Part shown: piece after piece, positions 34,299-47,359 of the stretch
Layout of the letters: each line of letters starts with the position of its first letter
Position numbering within the stretch: position 1 is the stretch's first letter
Assembly: GCA_963920705.1 (NCBI GenBank)
Contig: OY987239.1
Coordinates: 8,372,504 to 8,436,503 of the forward strand
Direction of reading: 5' to 3'
Length of the DNA: 64,000 nt
DNA from: Odiellus spinosus
Lineage: Eukaryota; Arthropoda; Arachnida; Opiliones; Phalangiidae
Translations under genes and position numbers: made by a program
The notes under the pieces: generated by a model
Database searches by the model: none
What the model was told of the DNA's origin: nothing
What the model saw: the letters and a program-made list of their open reading frames with translations, nothing else

Positions 34299-37200
34299 AA
34301 GGAAATAACTGAAGTAACAGTAATTATTTAATTTATTAAAACTAGCTCCTAGCTGAAAGCCATTTGATAATAACTTGGCGCATTACCACCTCTGTTTCAA
34401 AAGGGTGGGTGTCCTGAGCACTGTCTATCTAACCCTTCAAAAGGCCTCAGTCGATAAGTCATAATGACCATTTGTACGCGTTTTTAAAATTAGATTCATT
34501 TTGCATTGAAGAAATTGATTTCTGGAGTGGTTTTTCCTAATGATTTTTAAAATCGTAAGGTGGATTTTGAATGAATTTCAAAATCACGAAGCCACTTCGA
34601 AGTTATTTTTGTCAAGTGTGTGATCCTTCGCCATGAATTAGTTTGTTTTTTGACACCTATCTGCGAAAGATGTGATAGTCCAGGAGCTCGCAAGGGTTTG
34701 ACATTGTAGGATGAAGTGTTGCATATTTAAATCTCAAAACTGCCTGTCCGCCATTCCTAAGGGTCGGCTTTAATTAGTGAAAATTGGCCATTTATTGGCT
34801 TTCTTCCACCAGCGTAATTCCTTTGCCATTGACACCCAAAAGACTTATAGAAGTAATAGTTGGCGTGTGCCGACCAAACCAGCAGTCCTCTGGCGGCAGA
34901 TGAATCCAAAATGAACCAAATATAACTTCTACAAGCTGTGGCAGGCAACCGACTTCGGATATGTGACGTTGGTCCTTCCTTTTTGTTCATTAGTGACAAC
35001 TGTGACAACACAATATTTGACAATTACTTTTAATCGTCATGTTTTTACTTTGAAAATTTTAAGAATTTAAATGAAACAGTTTAAACATATTTTTATTTTT
35101 AATGATATTCGCAACAGGTGGCGATAGAAACTGATTTTAATATTCTTTGGAGTTGTGAAGCAACCTTTATGGAATCATGGTCAGAACAATTTCCTGCTAC
35201 AAGCTGGAAGGGGTCAGTTAGGCAGCTCTTTCCCACGAAGCTAGACTGAGACCAATAGAATATTTTAAAGCATTGGCGTATTGGTTTAAGTGGTGGCATG
35301 AATTGGTGTCTGTGGCTTCTTAATCATTCCAATTGAATAAATCTATAATTTCCTGATTGCGTTGGTTACTTTTCTTAAGCCGCCTTCAATTTAGGCAGTA
35401 AAACAATGATCTGATGTTCCTAAACTACTGGCATTATCCTATAGAGACTCGAATCTCTGTGATAACCGTGTGCTTTATAACTAGCTGTTATTACAGTAGT
35501 CAATTTTTTATAACTGTTTGCGAGCTGTTTAAAATTAAATAATCAATTTAAATGTAAGAATTTAGTTAATTTCACTTCTATATTCTGAGATTCTTCAATA
35601 AAATAAACAAAATAATCTTCAGTTGTTATTTCTTACAGGTTTAGATTTTTAGTTTAAGTCAAGAATAAAATTTTTAGGAGATCATTCATTTTCAAAGAAG
35701 GATGAAGAGATAAATGAAATTGGTTTTTATCAATTCTACTTTAAATACGACACTTTTTTGTTCGCCATTTTGATTAATAGAGGATAGACTCGCCGCTAGG
35801 CGGCTAGAGACCACGATCTCGGAGTTTTCTACTCACGTATTTCTCTCTAGCGCCACTAGCGGAAAGCTGCAGTTATTTCCATCAAGATCTAAGGATTTTT
35901 TTTATTTCTGATTCCGTGAAATATAGGCTAATGAAAACCAGCCTTAAGGCTTCTGATTTTATTACACAAATGTGTCTTATTTTTAAAAGCATAATTGACA
36001 AATAATCACCACTTCATTTAACGGATTAAGTTGAGTTTCTTAAAAGGGTGACATGCGGCTAAATCCAAAAAAAAAAAATGAGATTTTATGTTCAAAAGAT
36101 AGTAAAAAACACGATTTCTACCCGCAACATTTCAAAGCAAAATTATTGCAAATTAAAAATGTGTTAAGTGAATTCGGCCAAATCGCGATTCATTAGAATT
36201 CAGTGTTTTTTCTATCCTTTCTTAATTTTAGCCCCTTGAGATTTCAGAAGAATCACATGATAGGTTTGAAACTATACCCAAGTTCGAAGGCATGTGTGAA
36301 AAATACATATTTCAAAGTCGCTGTTAGATGGCAAGTAACTAATATTTAAATTGTACAGGTACTATTCGTTTAACTATCCGAGTGGCTAGTCACTCAGCGT
36401 AATCGATGTACAGGCTTTACCTTTGACTGTACTAAAGTGATTACACCTAATTTTTAAAATCCTTACCTGTAAAATGATTACGCGTAATCCGTAATCGGTG
36501 TACACGGACTTCGAGAGTGATTAGCCCTTTGTAACTATCTCAGCCAAGTTTTCAGGGCACAGCTAGTTTGTTCAGTACTATATAATGGTAAGTAGCCGAA
36601 GGCGTTGGTGTATAGAGAAGTGATTTTACTCAGTGTAATGATGGTTTATTATTGTACGTCATTGTTCGACGTCTTATATTCAAAGGTCCACTTGGTTATG
36701 TTGGAGGTCAGGGTTAAATAACCACTTGTAAAACAGTTTAAATGAAACATCTAGTTGAACAGTAAGCCTTATAATATTACATACGGAGACTTCGAGACTA
36801 GCTGTGAGCTAGGAGCATTAACTGACCGAGAAGTGTACATGAAGTTAGAAGGAACAAAATACTAGCATAATGTCATTACTGATAACGCACACTGGTTCCC
36901 AAAGCACTCCGTATTGCCTCCCAGTGCATTTTGAAGGCATCTAGGGGTGGTAGCTGACTGAGAGACAATTTGGCGGTGCTGGCTCCTAACAGTCTAAAAT
37001 TAATAAATGAAATGAAAAATATCCCTTTGGAATAAAATACATTATAATGTAGGGTTGTAAAATGACCGAAGCATATTTTTCTGGAAGATTTTCCGTATTT
37101 TTCCGCTACCGAATATTTAGTTTAATGCTGTTTTTTCCAAATTATAATATTTCGTGGACTCCAACAGGCTAGTGTATTTCTTTTATGGTGAGGCACAGTA

Positions 37201-37611
37201 AAAGCGAGTGGGGTCGTAGGCCTAGTGAATTCCGAACTTAGAAACCGTTTTAATTTTACTTTAGGCTCAGTTACAGTAACTAGATCGTGGGAAAGGAAAC
37301 AACGTCATTCGGGTGATTCGGTGCTTCACTTGTGCTCTTTTAGCGTGAAATCTATCTAATCCGTGTTTTACTTAACAACACCATTATAGTATTTTTGTTT
37401 CCGTAGCTAGTTATTAATATACATGCCTCTTCTTTAATTATGGGCCAAACCCAACTCCCATTGTCAATCCCCACGGCTTCAATTAACAAGAAAACCTTGT
37501 CATTAACCTCCCACGGAGCCAAAAGAGTATTAAGTTTTTTTTTTGTTTTTTTTTTTTTTTTTTTTTTTTGCTTTAGTAAGTAGCATACAGCTACAGCCAA
37601 CAGTTTAAAGT

Positions 37612-37705
37612 AGATACAAAACTTTACTCGATTGGGGCCTTGTCAAAATTATCTCGCGCCAAGCTTACGAATTTATCTTTAGAAATTGAAAAATTTACTC
37701 AAAAC
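37612..37705 (+). repeat. Dispersed repeat Q, copy 2
   Basis: Same blocks as 29545-29640, moderately diverged. Confidence 0.5.
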
Positions 37706-37896
37706 TGTTGCAAAACCCGTAGCTACTTAAAACAGAGCTCTCAGTTTTGTTTATTTTCAGCTATATCTTTCTGTACTTCTACCATATTTTTTTAATGACG
37801 CCATTAATGTAAAAATATACTCAAGGAAATTTTACAATAGTCCAAAAAAAAAAAAAAAAAAATGGAAATATTAAGGAAATTCTTATACAAACCTAA

Positions 37897-38084
37897 CCCT
37901 TACGGAAAAAAGTTAGTCTGATCTGAAGAGGTCTTCAAGAAGACTACAAGTCTTGGGGAAGTCTTTAAGACTTCCCCAGGACTTCTTGACATAATGGAAG
38001 CCTTCCCCAAGACCTCTTAAGACTACATAAGACACCCGAAAGACTTCCCCAAGACCTCTTAAGACTAAATTTTTTTGGTAAGGG
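37897..38084 (-). mobile_element. CCCTTACC foldback family, copy 12
   Basis: Ends CCCTTACGG and GGTAAGGG, AA on both flanks. Confidence 0.85.
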
Positions 38085-38417
38085 AACAATAAATTCACAT
38101 GTGAATGAAGTAACCCTAGAAAATTTGATCCTAACCCTAAAAAAATAGACCTATTCATTAATTTTTTAAAAAATCTTTATCAGAAATCAGTTTTTAAATT
38201 ATTAATATTATTATTGCAAAGGCCTTTCGTATTTTTGTAGGATAAGAATTTAAACTCAATTAAATCTAAGACTATTAACAATGGAAACCTATCCTCAAAA
38301 GCGTCGTCTAACGGCAAACAGTGCAAAAGTAGGAATTATCATTATCACGTGCGTGGCTGCTATGGATAAAGAATAGGCAGCTAAACCATGGTTTTGTTAG
38401 TTTCTACTTTACCCGCA

Positions 38418-38566
38418 CCCTTACCAAAAAAAGTTGGCCTTAAGAAGTCTTGGTGAAGTCTTACGGTTGTCTTGTGTGGTCTTAAGAGGTCTTAGAGAAG
38501 TCTTTCACGATGTCAAGAAGTCTTTGCGAAGACTTCCCCAGATCAGACTAACTTTTTGCGGTAATG
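38418..38566 (+). mobile_element. CCCTTACC foldback family, copy 13
   Basis: Ends cccttaccaaaaaaag and gcggtaatg; central hairpin shortened. Confidence 0.8.
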
Positions 38567-41213
38567 CCACTATTATAGGACGCTTATGAATTCCATGTTT
38601 TGTTGTTCATCTTAATCTTTTAAGATAGATGTCAGTTGTAAATAGTCCTAGGTTAATTCATTATTTGTACTTTTATCGCTATCAGTTTAGGCTTATTATA
38701 AAAAAAGGAAACATCGGAAACTTACTCGATGCTAGACTATATTTCCATTGAAAATATTTAGGGACCAGAGTGTATTCAAATACATAATTCCCAAAAAAGG
38801 TACCTTTTAAAATTAACTGATATAGTTTTAATTTAAATCCTAAGAAAACTGAGCTTTGAAACTTATTTCTGATCATAGGCCTCCATCTCAAGGGCCAGGC
38901 TCGACCCAAAACGACCCTAACTCTCAAGCCGTTGTCACAAGCCAACCTTCCACTGTTCCTGGATAGTACAGGTCATTGCGAGATTGGAACGTGAAATACG
39001 TCCTTTAAATTAATGTAAAAAACAAACATCTGTACCTAAAAATTCTTTCAATTTTTGCAATGGTAAATAACTAATACTCGTTTGTGTGTACTAAGGAGTC
39101 GGACCAAATGATTTTTCTCATAGTAGACACGCAACCTGATTCGATGGTTGTCAAATTTATCTTGTGCAAAGCTTACAGATTCAATCTTTAGAAATTTCAT
39201 TATCGTGACGTTGGTAATTACTTTACATATTACAATGTATTCCCGTACAATAACGAAAGATTAAATTGGCGAGCATGACGAGAGATCAGTTTGACAAGGT
39301 CCCAATGGAGTCAGGTTGCTTGTCTACGCTAAAGGTCTTTTTAAACCCGGTGCAAAGCGGAAAGATTGCGGCTTATATTATATACCAGTATCTAGTACTG
39401 GTAAGTTAATTTTATCCATATAGTTATATTACTAAACTTATATTAAATTATACAAATGTCTTATAATGTATTACGTATAAATGTGAACCTTTATCCGTAA
39501 GTTTTATATAATATTATTATATACATTCAAGTTTAAAGCGTTTAAACAACTATATATGGTGCTGTTGGAAAATAATTTTATTGTAATGGTCATTAAATAT
39601 TATGTTTGAAGGGTATAACTCTCGACAACTGATTTTAAAATTTGCTCTTTGACAATTTGAGCCAATGGTGTATGTTCTTGTATTCGGAATTATTTGAGTT
39701 TTAGGCCAAATTACCAGGTATTCATAAATAAATGTGAATGGAATATTAGTCTGGCTTTCGTGAGTCACAGTCCCCGAAGGAGGTGGGTCATGTTTTCTTT
39801 AGCTATATGAATTAGGTAAGGTATTTATTAAGTTTTATTTCTTATATACTTTGATATTCTTAGACTGAAAAGAACATTTTGAATGCTGAAAGTGATTTTT
39901 TTAAATGGCCAGAAGAAGATCACGTAGGAAGTGAATATCTGTAATGCTTTATATAGTAACAATCTTTGAAGGAAAGATTTTGCGTGAAGGGGGCTTATTT
40001 TCCAGCATGCGTTTTTTCTCTCGTGAAACTCTAAATTATGGGGAAATTGCATGCCAATGGCCGTTATCTGCTATTATCAACATTGACCGTCTCATCTCTC
40101 GTCTAATGGTGATGCAATTTTAGTTAAGACCTGATTGACGTATAGAATTAAGGTACGCCTTTATATAGTTCTCGTTTCTCTCACTAGCTGGCAACCTTAG
40201 AAATAAGTGCGGATTTTTGCAATATTCCCTATATTTTGCGAGTTGTACGTAGATGGAGAGCCTCATAACAATATTTAAAGATGTCGAATAGCCTACGTAG
40301 CCTAAAAATCTGGATTACCCATCGAAGAAGGGATAGAAACAACTCGGAGACATTCACTTCCTACGTGATCGGCTTCTTAATTAACTTTTAAATCTTTAAA
40401 TGTCATTTAGAACACATTTTGGTTTTTATAAATGTATTTTAATTTATTGAGACTTCAAATTTTATTTAGAAGTCATTTAATATTGGATTTCGCCACTTTA
40501 GTAGTTTACTATACATATGCCCATATTAAAAACACTCATAGAGAAAGATAAGAGATCTGTGCGTCCAGTGGGCTACCGAAAGCTCCCGAGCGAAAATTTT
40601 CACTTCCATCTGAGTGTTCCCAGAGCAACATGCACTGAGGAGATCGACTAAATGAACAGGTTTGTCCCGTCCGTTAAATTTATGATCTTGTACCAATCTT
40701 TTTTTGCTGTTTCTTAGGATAATGCTTTGGTACGTGTCACTCTTCAATCAATGCAGACAATGTAAGCCAGATATTTTTGTTTCATTATGGTGAGTAATTC
40801 TTGTGGGAATTAGATTGTGATTAACTCATAAACAAAATCTATCTACAGTTAAGTAAAGTTGAAATTGAATTGTACCGCGTTTTTTGAAAATACGTATTTA
40901 AATAATTATATACGCATTTTCAAAAATTCGACTTCTGTTTTATACCTTATAAGGTGTTAATAGATCAGTCTTGTATATACTCCCTTACCTCTACCAAAGT
41001 TAATGTCAGTGGAAACTATAGTAAATCATTGGGGATTTTCTTGCCATTATGGTGATAATCGTTACTATGCTTACCAAATTATAGGCTGGTTACTAACCTT
41101 GAAAAATACCGTACTGTTGTGGGTTCAAATCTAACCCTTGACCCAGCATCTTTTCCACGGGGTGATGATAGTTGTTACGTCTGTCGGTTACTTGTCAGCC
41201 CATAATTTGGTTA
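38567..41213. other. Intergenic, nothing recognised
   Basis: AT-rich sequence with a Q repeat near 39125-39215. No exon chain or domain could be supported on either strand. Confidence 0.5.
39125..39215 (+). repeat. Dispersed repeat Q, copy 3
   Basis: Same blocks as 29545-29640; a partial inverted copy may follow to 39325. Confidence 0.45.
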
Positions 41214-41498
41214 CCCTTACCGAAAAAAGCTAGTCTTAAGAGGTCTTGGGGAAGTCTTAAGAGGTCTTGGGGAAGTCTTAAGAGGTCTTGGGGAAGTCTT
41301 AAGAGGTCTTGGGGAAGTCTTAAGAGGTCTTGGGGAAGTCTTAAGAGGTCTTGGGGAAGTCTTAAGAGGTCTTGGGGAAGTCTTAAGAGGTCTTGAGGAA
41401 GTCTTAAGAGGTCTTGGGGAAGTCTTAAGAGGTCTTTACCACCTCTGTAGTGTTCTTGAGGACCTCTTCAGATCAGACTAACTTAAATCGGTAAGGGT
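41214..41498 (+). mobile_element. CCCTTACC foldback family, copy 14, with 21-bp amplification
   Basis: From 41232 to about 41440 the unit TCTTAAGAGGTCTTGGGGAA+G (21 bp) is repeated about ten times, almost without change. TA on both flanks. The SLKRSWG heptad frame across it is chance. Confidence 0.9.
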
Positions 41499-42156
41499 AG
41501 AGCCATGTCGCCATAAATGCTCTCTTACTACTATTTTTGGAACACGCCTGTATATCTTAAAATGAAAACAAAACCAAAACCTTGTTATATTAGTTTTAGT
41601 ATGTATATTGACAATCATTTTAGGAATTTGTTGATTATTACTTTTGAATTGTTAGTTTAATCAAAATCAGAACTTTTATCGATGAGCTGATAAAAATATA
41701 TTTTCATATTTCAATACCTCTAATATTTTTAATCACTCACCAGTATCTAATGTGTCAGATGATTAAATTCTTCATTGTTTTACATTTCATTGTATATCAG
41801 TTTTATTTTACGCACCGAAATTCATAAAGTAAGTCAAAAGTTGAATTATTAAAAGATTTTTAATGTAATAACCCATCATAGCTTTACTTCTGGACTAGGT
41901 ATCGGCATTAAAGTTTTTGTAATACATAGCCCTATTCTTTTTCAGTCTGTTTGTGCGTTTTCAGATTAATGGCCCTAAAAATTGTTTTGTTTAAGGATAT
42001 TTTAAAATCTACGGAAAAATAAGGTGAAATTGGATACCAAAGTAAAATTGTAAAGGTTTTTCCTAGCTCTATGGCGGAAAAAATTATAATTGCATAATAT
42101 TGTTGTAAGTCGATCGCTAGTAAAATTGAAATCACAAAGTCAATCGTGAGGTTATT

Positions 42157-42489
42157 CCCTTACCAAAAAAAGTTAGTCTTAAGAGGTCTTGGGGAAGTCT
42201 TTCGGGTGTCTTATGTAGTCTTAAGAGGTCTCGGGGAAGTCTTTCGGGTGTCTTATGTAGTCTTAAGAGGTCTTGGGGAAGTCTTTCGGGTGTCTTATGT
42301 AGTCTTAAGAGGTCTTCAGTAGTCTTAAGAGGTCTTCAGTAGTCTTAAGAGGTCTTCAGTAGTCTTAAGAGGTCTTGGGGAGTTTTCCATTATGTCAAGA
42401 CGTCTTGGGGAAGTCATAAAGACTTCTCCAAGACTTTTGTAGTGTTTTTGAGGACCTCTTCAGATCAGACTAACTTTTTTTGGTAAGGG
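42157..42489 (+). mobile_element. CCCTTACC foldback family, copy 15, with two nested amplifications
   Basis: Three 42-bp units (GGTCTTGGGGAAGTCTTTCG type) are followed by about four 20-bp units AGTAGTCTTAAGAGGTCTTC at 42297-42375. TT on both flanks. Confidence 0.9.
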
Positions 42490-42832
42490 TTTGAAATCTT
42501 ACAGTAGATCGCATTTGCAAAAGCCTGGCGACCCCTACTTTAAAGCAACTGGTGGCTTTGGAGGAACCCCTGTGAAAGTCTCTTCCCTGATGTTCGCCAA
42601 ATATGTCTTGCTAAAGGCAGGAGCCAATGGGACCCACATACACTTATAAATCCATCCCTCCTGCCTTTGGTAAGATAAATTAATTGTGTAACAGAAAGGG
42701 AGAATTTAGGAGAAACTCTAGAGCTGCCAGTTGCTTTCTTGGTATGAAATAAATTCCGCAGATTCAAATCTAACGAAACATATTTCTATTTTTCACGCAT
42801 GAAGAAGATTCTAGTTTCTTAGAATTTAGATC

Positions 42833-43819
42833 ATGGCCTTCGTCAAATATTTGATACTGACCTGCATAATTGCAACTAGTCTCAGTTGGCCCATATCCGA
42901 CGATTCAGAAGAAACCCTTGTAGACTACGCAAAATTAAAGGTCAGAGAAAAAATTACTGGAACCGTTACCTCGGTACACGATGGAGACACTTTTCGATTA
43001 TTACCGGAGAACAGTATTGATGGCAAGACACTGAAGGTTTGTTCCATGCGTACAGTTATGTTAAAAACTCCCAAACCAATATCCAAGGACGTTATATGCA
43101 CAAATTTTGGGTGCCCCATGGTAGGCAAACTATAATTCGTTCACTGGCCTTGAAAAAGCATAGGCTCTCTAGACCTTTTTCGCGCGATGGGAATGTATGA
43201 CGGGAAGGCGAAAATCAGTCAATGCTGTTTTGTGGTACTCATCATTTTATGATTGGCTTAAATCCATCATTATTGGGCACAAAACCATTGCAACTTGGTC
43301 CACCAGTCCATTGGGTCCTAAGCAGTAGCCTGCACTGAGCCTTAGCTGAATAAGGCTTGCTCGGCCATTGGATCCTGCCCTACCATTCGTATTGGGCTCT
43401 AAAGTCTAAACCAAGCCCTATGCCCCAACATGACCCCTCTAAATGCGTTCCTGGGACATTTTACCATATTCTTGATACAAGTTTTATAATTTGTTCAGGT
43501 GCGGCTTATTGGCATAGATGCTCCGGAAGTTGAAAGACCCGGGCTACAGGCGGAGCCATTCGCCATAGAATCAAGGGACCGTCTTAAACAACTTATACTA
43601 GGCAAGAAATTTAAGATGACGGTTTTTGCTAAGGACAGGTTTGACCGCTTCTTGGGCACAGTCGTGGTTAATGGCGAGCACGTCTCCTTAACGTTGGTCA
43701 AGGAAGGACTCGCGATTGTCTACCGAAAGAGCGGAGCGGAATACGGAGATATTCGACAAGCTCTTAATAATGCGGAAATGAAAGCCAAGAAGAACAAAGT
43801 TGGACTTTGGAATGTTTAA
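42833..43819 (+). CDS. Secreted staphylococcal-nuclease-like (SNase/TNase) protein
   Basis: Two exons, 42833-43036 and 43499-43819 (stop TAA), give 174 residues; the intron has a gtttgt donor and a ttcag acceptor in phase 0. Residues 1-18 (MAFVKYLILTCIIATSLS) look like a signal peptide. The OB-fold nuclease core follows: GTVTSVHDGDTFRLL carries the Asp metal ligands, and VRLIGIDAPEVE holds the equivalents of SNase Arg35 and Glu43. FDRFLGTVVVNG appears to keep Arg87 with the usual preceding Gly replaced by Asp. The C-terminal helices (EAKKNKVGLWNV type) match the family. Known activity: Ca2+-dependent DNA/RNA hydrolysis. A secreted, single-domain form suggests a gut, salivary or extracellular nuclease, which is inference. 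It lies alone between cyclin C and the zinc-finger gene. The intron shows it is part of the eukaryotic genome and not bacterial contamination. AATAAA occurs at 43861-43866 inside a repeat. Confidence 0.85.
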
Positions 43820-43847
43820 ATTGTTAAAAAAAGATGGTTATAGGGAG

Positions 43848-44236
43848 GATGCAACCTAATAATAAATGATTTTTTTATCGATTCCTTATCGTTTAAAGAG
43901 GCCTAATCCACTAGTGAAAAAATTTACGAACAAATATTAAACTAGAAATAAATTAAAAACTTTCCCGGAAAATAGGCTTAGTGGGATTTATGGAGATCCT
44001 GAACTGCCTCGTGTAAGGTCTGGCGACCAATGAGCAAAGGCCCGTCGTTCAAGTGAGATCCCCACGAGACTTTCATGCAAGGAAATCAGGATCCCCATGA
44101 ATCCAGCTAAGCCTATTTTGATGGTAAGTTTTAAATTTATCTCTAGTTCAATATTTGTTTTGTTAACTTTTTATTAGTGGATTAGGCCTATTTAAACGAT
44201 AAGGAATCGATAAAAAATCCCTTATTAGGTTGCATT
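43848..44236. mobile_element. GCAACCTAATAA foldback element, copy 2
   Basis: Same arms as the element at 8772 but without the nested insertion, so it shows the empty state. It begins 29 bases after the nuclease stop codon. Confidence 0.85.
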
Positions 44237-44654
44237 TTCCCTTTAAAGGCTTTTTAATTAATGCGCAAATAGAAGAATATAATAACACGTGATATTTTAA
44301 ATTCTAACGCCTGGGGGACACTTTGAAGATCCAAAAATTATCCGATGAAGTTCCCAAATGTTTTGATTTATAAGGATTCGCAAATTAAATTAGTATACGT
44401 TTCATATAATCATAACTGGTTAACTGATTCATCGTAAATACATTTGCGACAGGTGCTACGATCAACAACTCTATAAACAGTACACGCGATGATCATCACC
44501 ACCTAGTAGCAAGTTAGCAACTATAGAGTCTGAGTTCAAAAATCATTTTAGTTTAATAATATACATGATATTCTAAATTTTAACGTGTTGGCCACACTTT
44601 TAAGATCCAAAATTATCCCAGAAAATTCCTGCATGTATGCCAAACATAGACTTT

Positions 44655-44835
44655 CCCCTTACGGAAAAATGTTACTCTGATCTGAAGAGGTCTTCAAGAA
44701 CACTACAAAAGTCTTGGGGAAGTCTTTAAGACTTCCTCAAGACTTATTGACATAATGGAAGACTTCCTCAAGACCTCTTAAGACTACATAAGACACCCGA
44801 AAGACTTCCCCAAGACTAACTTTTTTTGGTAAGGG
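44655..44835 (-). mobile_element. CCCTTACC foldback family, copy 16
   Basis: Ends CCCTTACGG and GGTAAGGG with TC on both flanks. Confidence 0.85.
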
Positions 44836-45559
44836 TCTGTTGCAAATTAAACTCAGAATAAATGGCGAAGATAACTATTAGTTTATTAATGTACAGTAAA
44901 AATAACTTATTATAAACAACACTTATCAGAAATAGGTAAGTCAAAATTATCAGCGAGCTGCAGTCAAGTTATCCGTTTAAACCCCTCTTATATGATAATT
45001 GTATTACCCCCTCCTCGGAGTTTCGATTAGCTGAGAGGCGTTGAATATACCACCTGGCGTTACATTAGTGAAACGTTGCACTAACATTAAAACCCACTAA
45101 GCATGAATGGAGAATTTTAAAGAGGTCATGGCGTAAGTGCACCAGAATCTACGTTTCTTTAACATTGGCTACTTTTTTAATTGAAAAAGTCAAAAACCCA
45201 TTTCAAGTTTTCAACTAAAGCAGATCAGTTCAGTTCAGTTTGAAGAATACTTTTCACCAAGCTGTTTTTGCAGCAAAAAGCAAAAACGCAAAAAAAAAAC
45301 CTAGTAAGCTAGAAAAGAAACCCTTTTCATGGAATTAACTCCCTTAACCATTTTCCGCAGCAAAAACTAAAATATATTTTCACTGATAGAAATATTTTTC
45401 ACTGTGAAAGTAGCTTGGTGAAAATTAAATGTGATTCCATGTTGATTAACTTGGCAAATAAAAAAACATCATTTAAAGGGTAAAATTTAATAAAAAAATT
45501 AATTTTAAAATTGGTTTAAAGATAAAACTAAATTAATGTAAAAAAAAAAAAAAAAAAAA

Positions 45560-46640
45560 AATCAAATGGGATGTAAATAGGAGCTGGCTTGAACAAGAAC
45601 ATAGCCAAAACTAATGACCAAAGATTATTCTCCGTTCAATTCGTTCAACGAATCTTTCCATTAGTTGTTACTTGATCTCCAATCCATCTAAAATAGTCTT
45701 TCCTACTGTTGGCATTAATTTGGCTTAGGCATTATTTAAAAGCGAGGAAAATGTTTGATCCAATCGTATTGAGATAGGAAAAGGTCAAGTTTTTTTTCAG
45801 CTTCAGATTCTTTTTGAGTTTTGGTCAAATCGTGGTGCAACTGTTTAATTTTCACTGACAACTGGACTAAATGATCTTTTTAGTTTTTCTGAATTACTTC
45901 AGAATGGCATTGGATTTCTTTTCTTTTTTGGCCATTTTATCGGAAACCTTTTCCGCTTCCTCTTGCGCTGACTGAAAGTACGAAAGTCTTGTGCCCCTTT
46001 AAAAATCTCGTTCTCTATAAGCTTTGGCATCTTTCAGGTCTAGCAAATTATAGTATCCATATTCCAAAATTATTGAATTCTTGGCGCAAGTATTGCACCT
46101 CCCGTGAAGGGAATTTTGGCGGGATTTTTTGAACCTAAAACGAGTTGTTGAGCGTCATCTTCATCTACGAGCCAGAGCGGAAATTGGGGCTGAACATGAT
46201 TGAATCTGGATAAAATTAAAAAAATTATTGAATATATGGTACAGCCTAATAAAGTTATTGCAATTAGCGTGCAATATTTCACATCACTAAAATTATTGCA
46301 CAAACGAAATTCTGTGTTCGAATTATTGCTTTGTGACATAATTATGGCACATCTGGTTTTAGTTCCAACTCTTTTACTTTATTTTCCATGAGTTTTAACT
46401 CGTTGGGCTTCGGCGTGAGAGTCTTCCTGAGCTTTATCGTCAAATTCCAGTTGCGTCTGTGCCTCCGTCAACTGAAAATGGGCGCTCATCTCGATTCTTG
46501 TTTTTATCAGTTTGGCTTCATTTTCTTTTGAGTCAAAAGCAGCCACCCGCTCATTCACCTCTAACCATCTCTTGCCAGTTACTATCCTCTGGTGCCGATC
46601 GCCTGGCTCATACTGCTCTAGCCAAGCATCTGATCCCACC
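45560..46640 (-). pseudogene. Degenerate coiled-coil coding remnant
   Basis: Reading down from 46639, one frame encodes a Glu/Lys/Ala-rich helix (RWLEVNERVAAFDSKENEAK onward). Near 46400 the helical pattern jumps frame to ELKLMENKVKELELK, then stops. Further fragments follow: WLVDEDDAQQLVLGSKNPAK in 46339-46070, AQEEAEKVSDKMAKKEKKS near 45960, and QLHHDLTKTQKESEAEKKL near 45830, in different frames with stops between. The repeated frame jumps suggest a decayed copy of one coiled-coil protein gene. I do not recognise the parent. It could instead be true exons of an unknown gene. Confidence 0.4.
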
Positions 46641-47359
46641 GACTTACTCTTTCCCTATCCTGTTATCGGACATCAAGCGTCTCTCGTCGCCCCCTACCTC
46701 GCCGCGCCCATCGCCTGGTTAACCTGCTGTCCTGCGACCGTCTACTGACTCTCACTCTTCTCCACCACTTCAACCTCTCCCTCACCTAGTATTGCTCATG
46801 AAGGGATCCTGCTGACATCGACCATCGTCCCTTCACATGTCCGTTCACGTCCCGCACCGCCTTCCGCTCCTGCGGGTCCTTCCTTCGCTACATCTCCCTG
46901 ACACCCTATCTAACTTACTCTCTTTCCTTGCCGGCGGCAATCTTTTCAGCCGCATCGTGGTGGTCCCGGTATACAACACCACTTTTACCTACCCGACGTC
47001 GCAGAGGAAAAAATAAAACGTATTTTCTAAGGCCCTGATTTTATTGGAGCCACAAATTCCCTGATACCGCTATTTATAAGTCTAGAAGGCACACGGAGTC
47101 ACGGATCCGTACTTTAACGCCAAATCAGCCCAAAGTATTTATAAAATAAATAATAATCATCCCAACACTTACTTGTGTCTCAGCCCATTTTTCATGTACA
47201 CTACCCGAATAAAGGGACCCTGCTCACGTCTGCTTCCGAATTCTTCATTGAAAACGTAGATTTTATGTTTTATGACGGAACGGTACGGGAAAGGTGAATG
47301 TAATAGTGAAGTTAAACTTAATTAATTTTACTAAATAAGAAGTCAAAGTCTTTTTGAAG

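Larger units (their letters stand above)
32505..37896. other. Intergenic, repeats only
   Basis: Contains the CAAGAATAG MITE (33454-33792), the tRNA-like sequence, one CCCTTACC foldback and unrecognised AT-rich DNA. The open frames at 34757-35023 (minus) and 35099-35299 (minus) show no domain and no splice-linked continuation. Confidence 0.5.

Noticed and set aside
34757-35023. 88-codon minus-strand frame
   Set aside because: No domain, no splice partners, and a length common by chance in this DNA.
36340-36545. Possible foldback around CGTAATCGATGTACA and GTAATCGGTGTACA
   Set aside because: The arms are short and imperfect, with no target duplication and no second copy in the window.
41172-41396. 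Frame encoding repeated SLKRSWG heptads
   Set aside because: It is the 21-bp repeat of a foldback element read in one frame; 21 is divisible by 3, so the frame stays open by chance.
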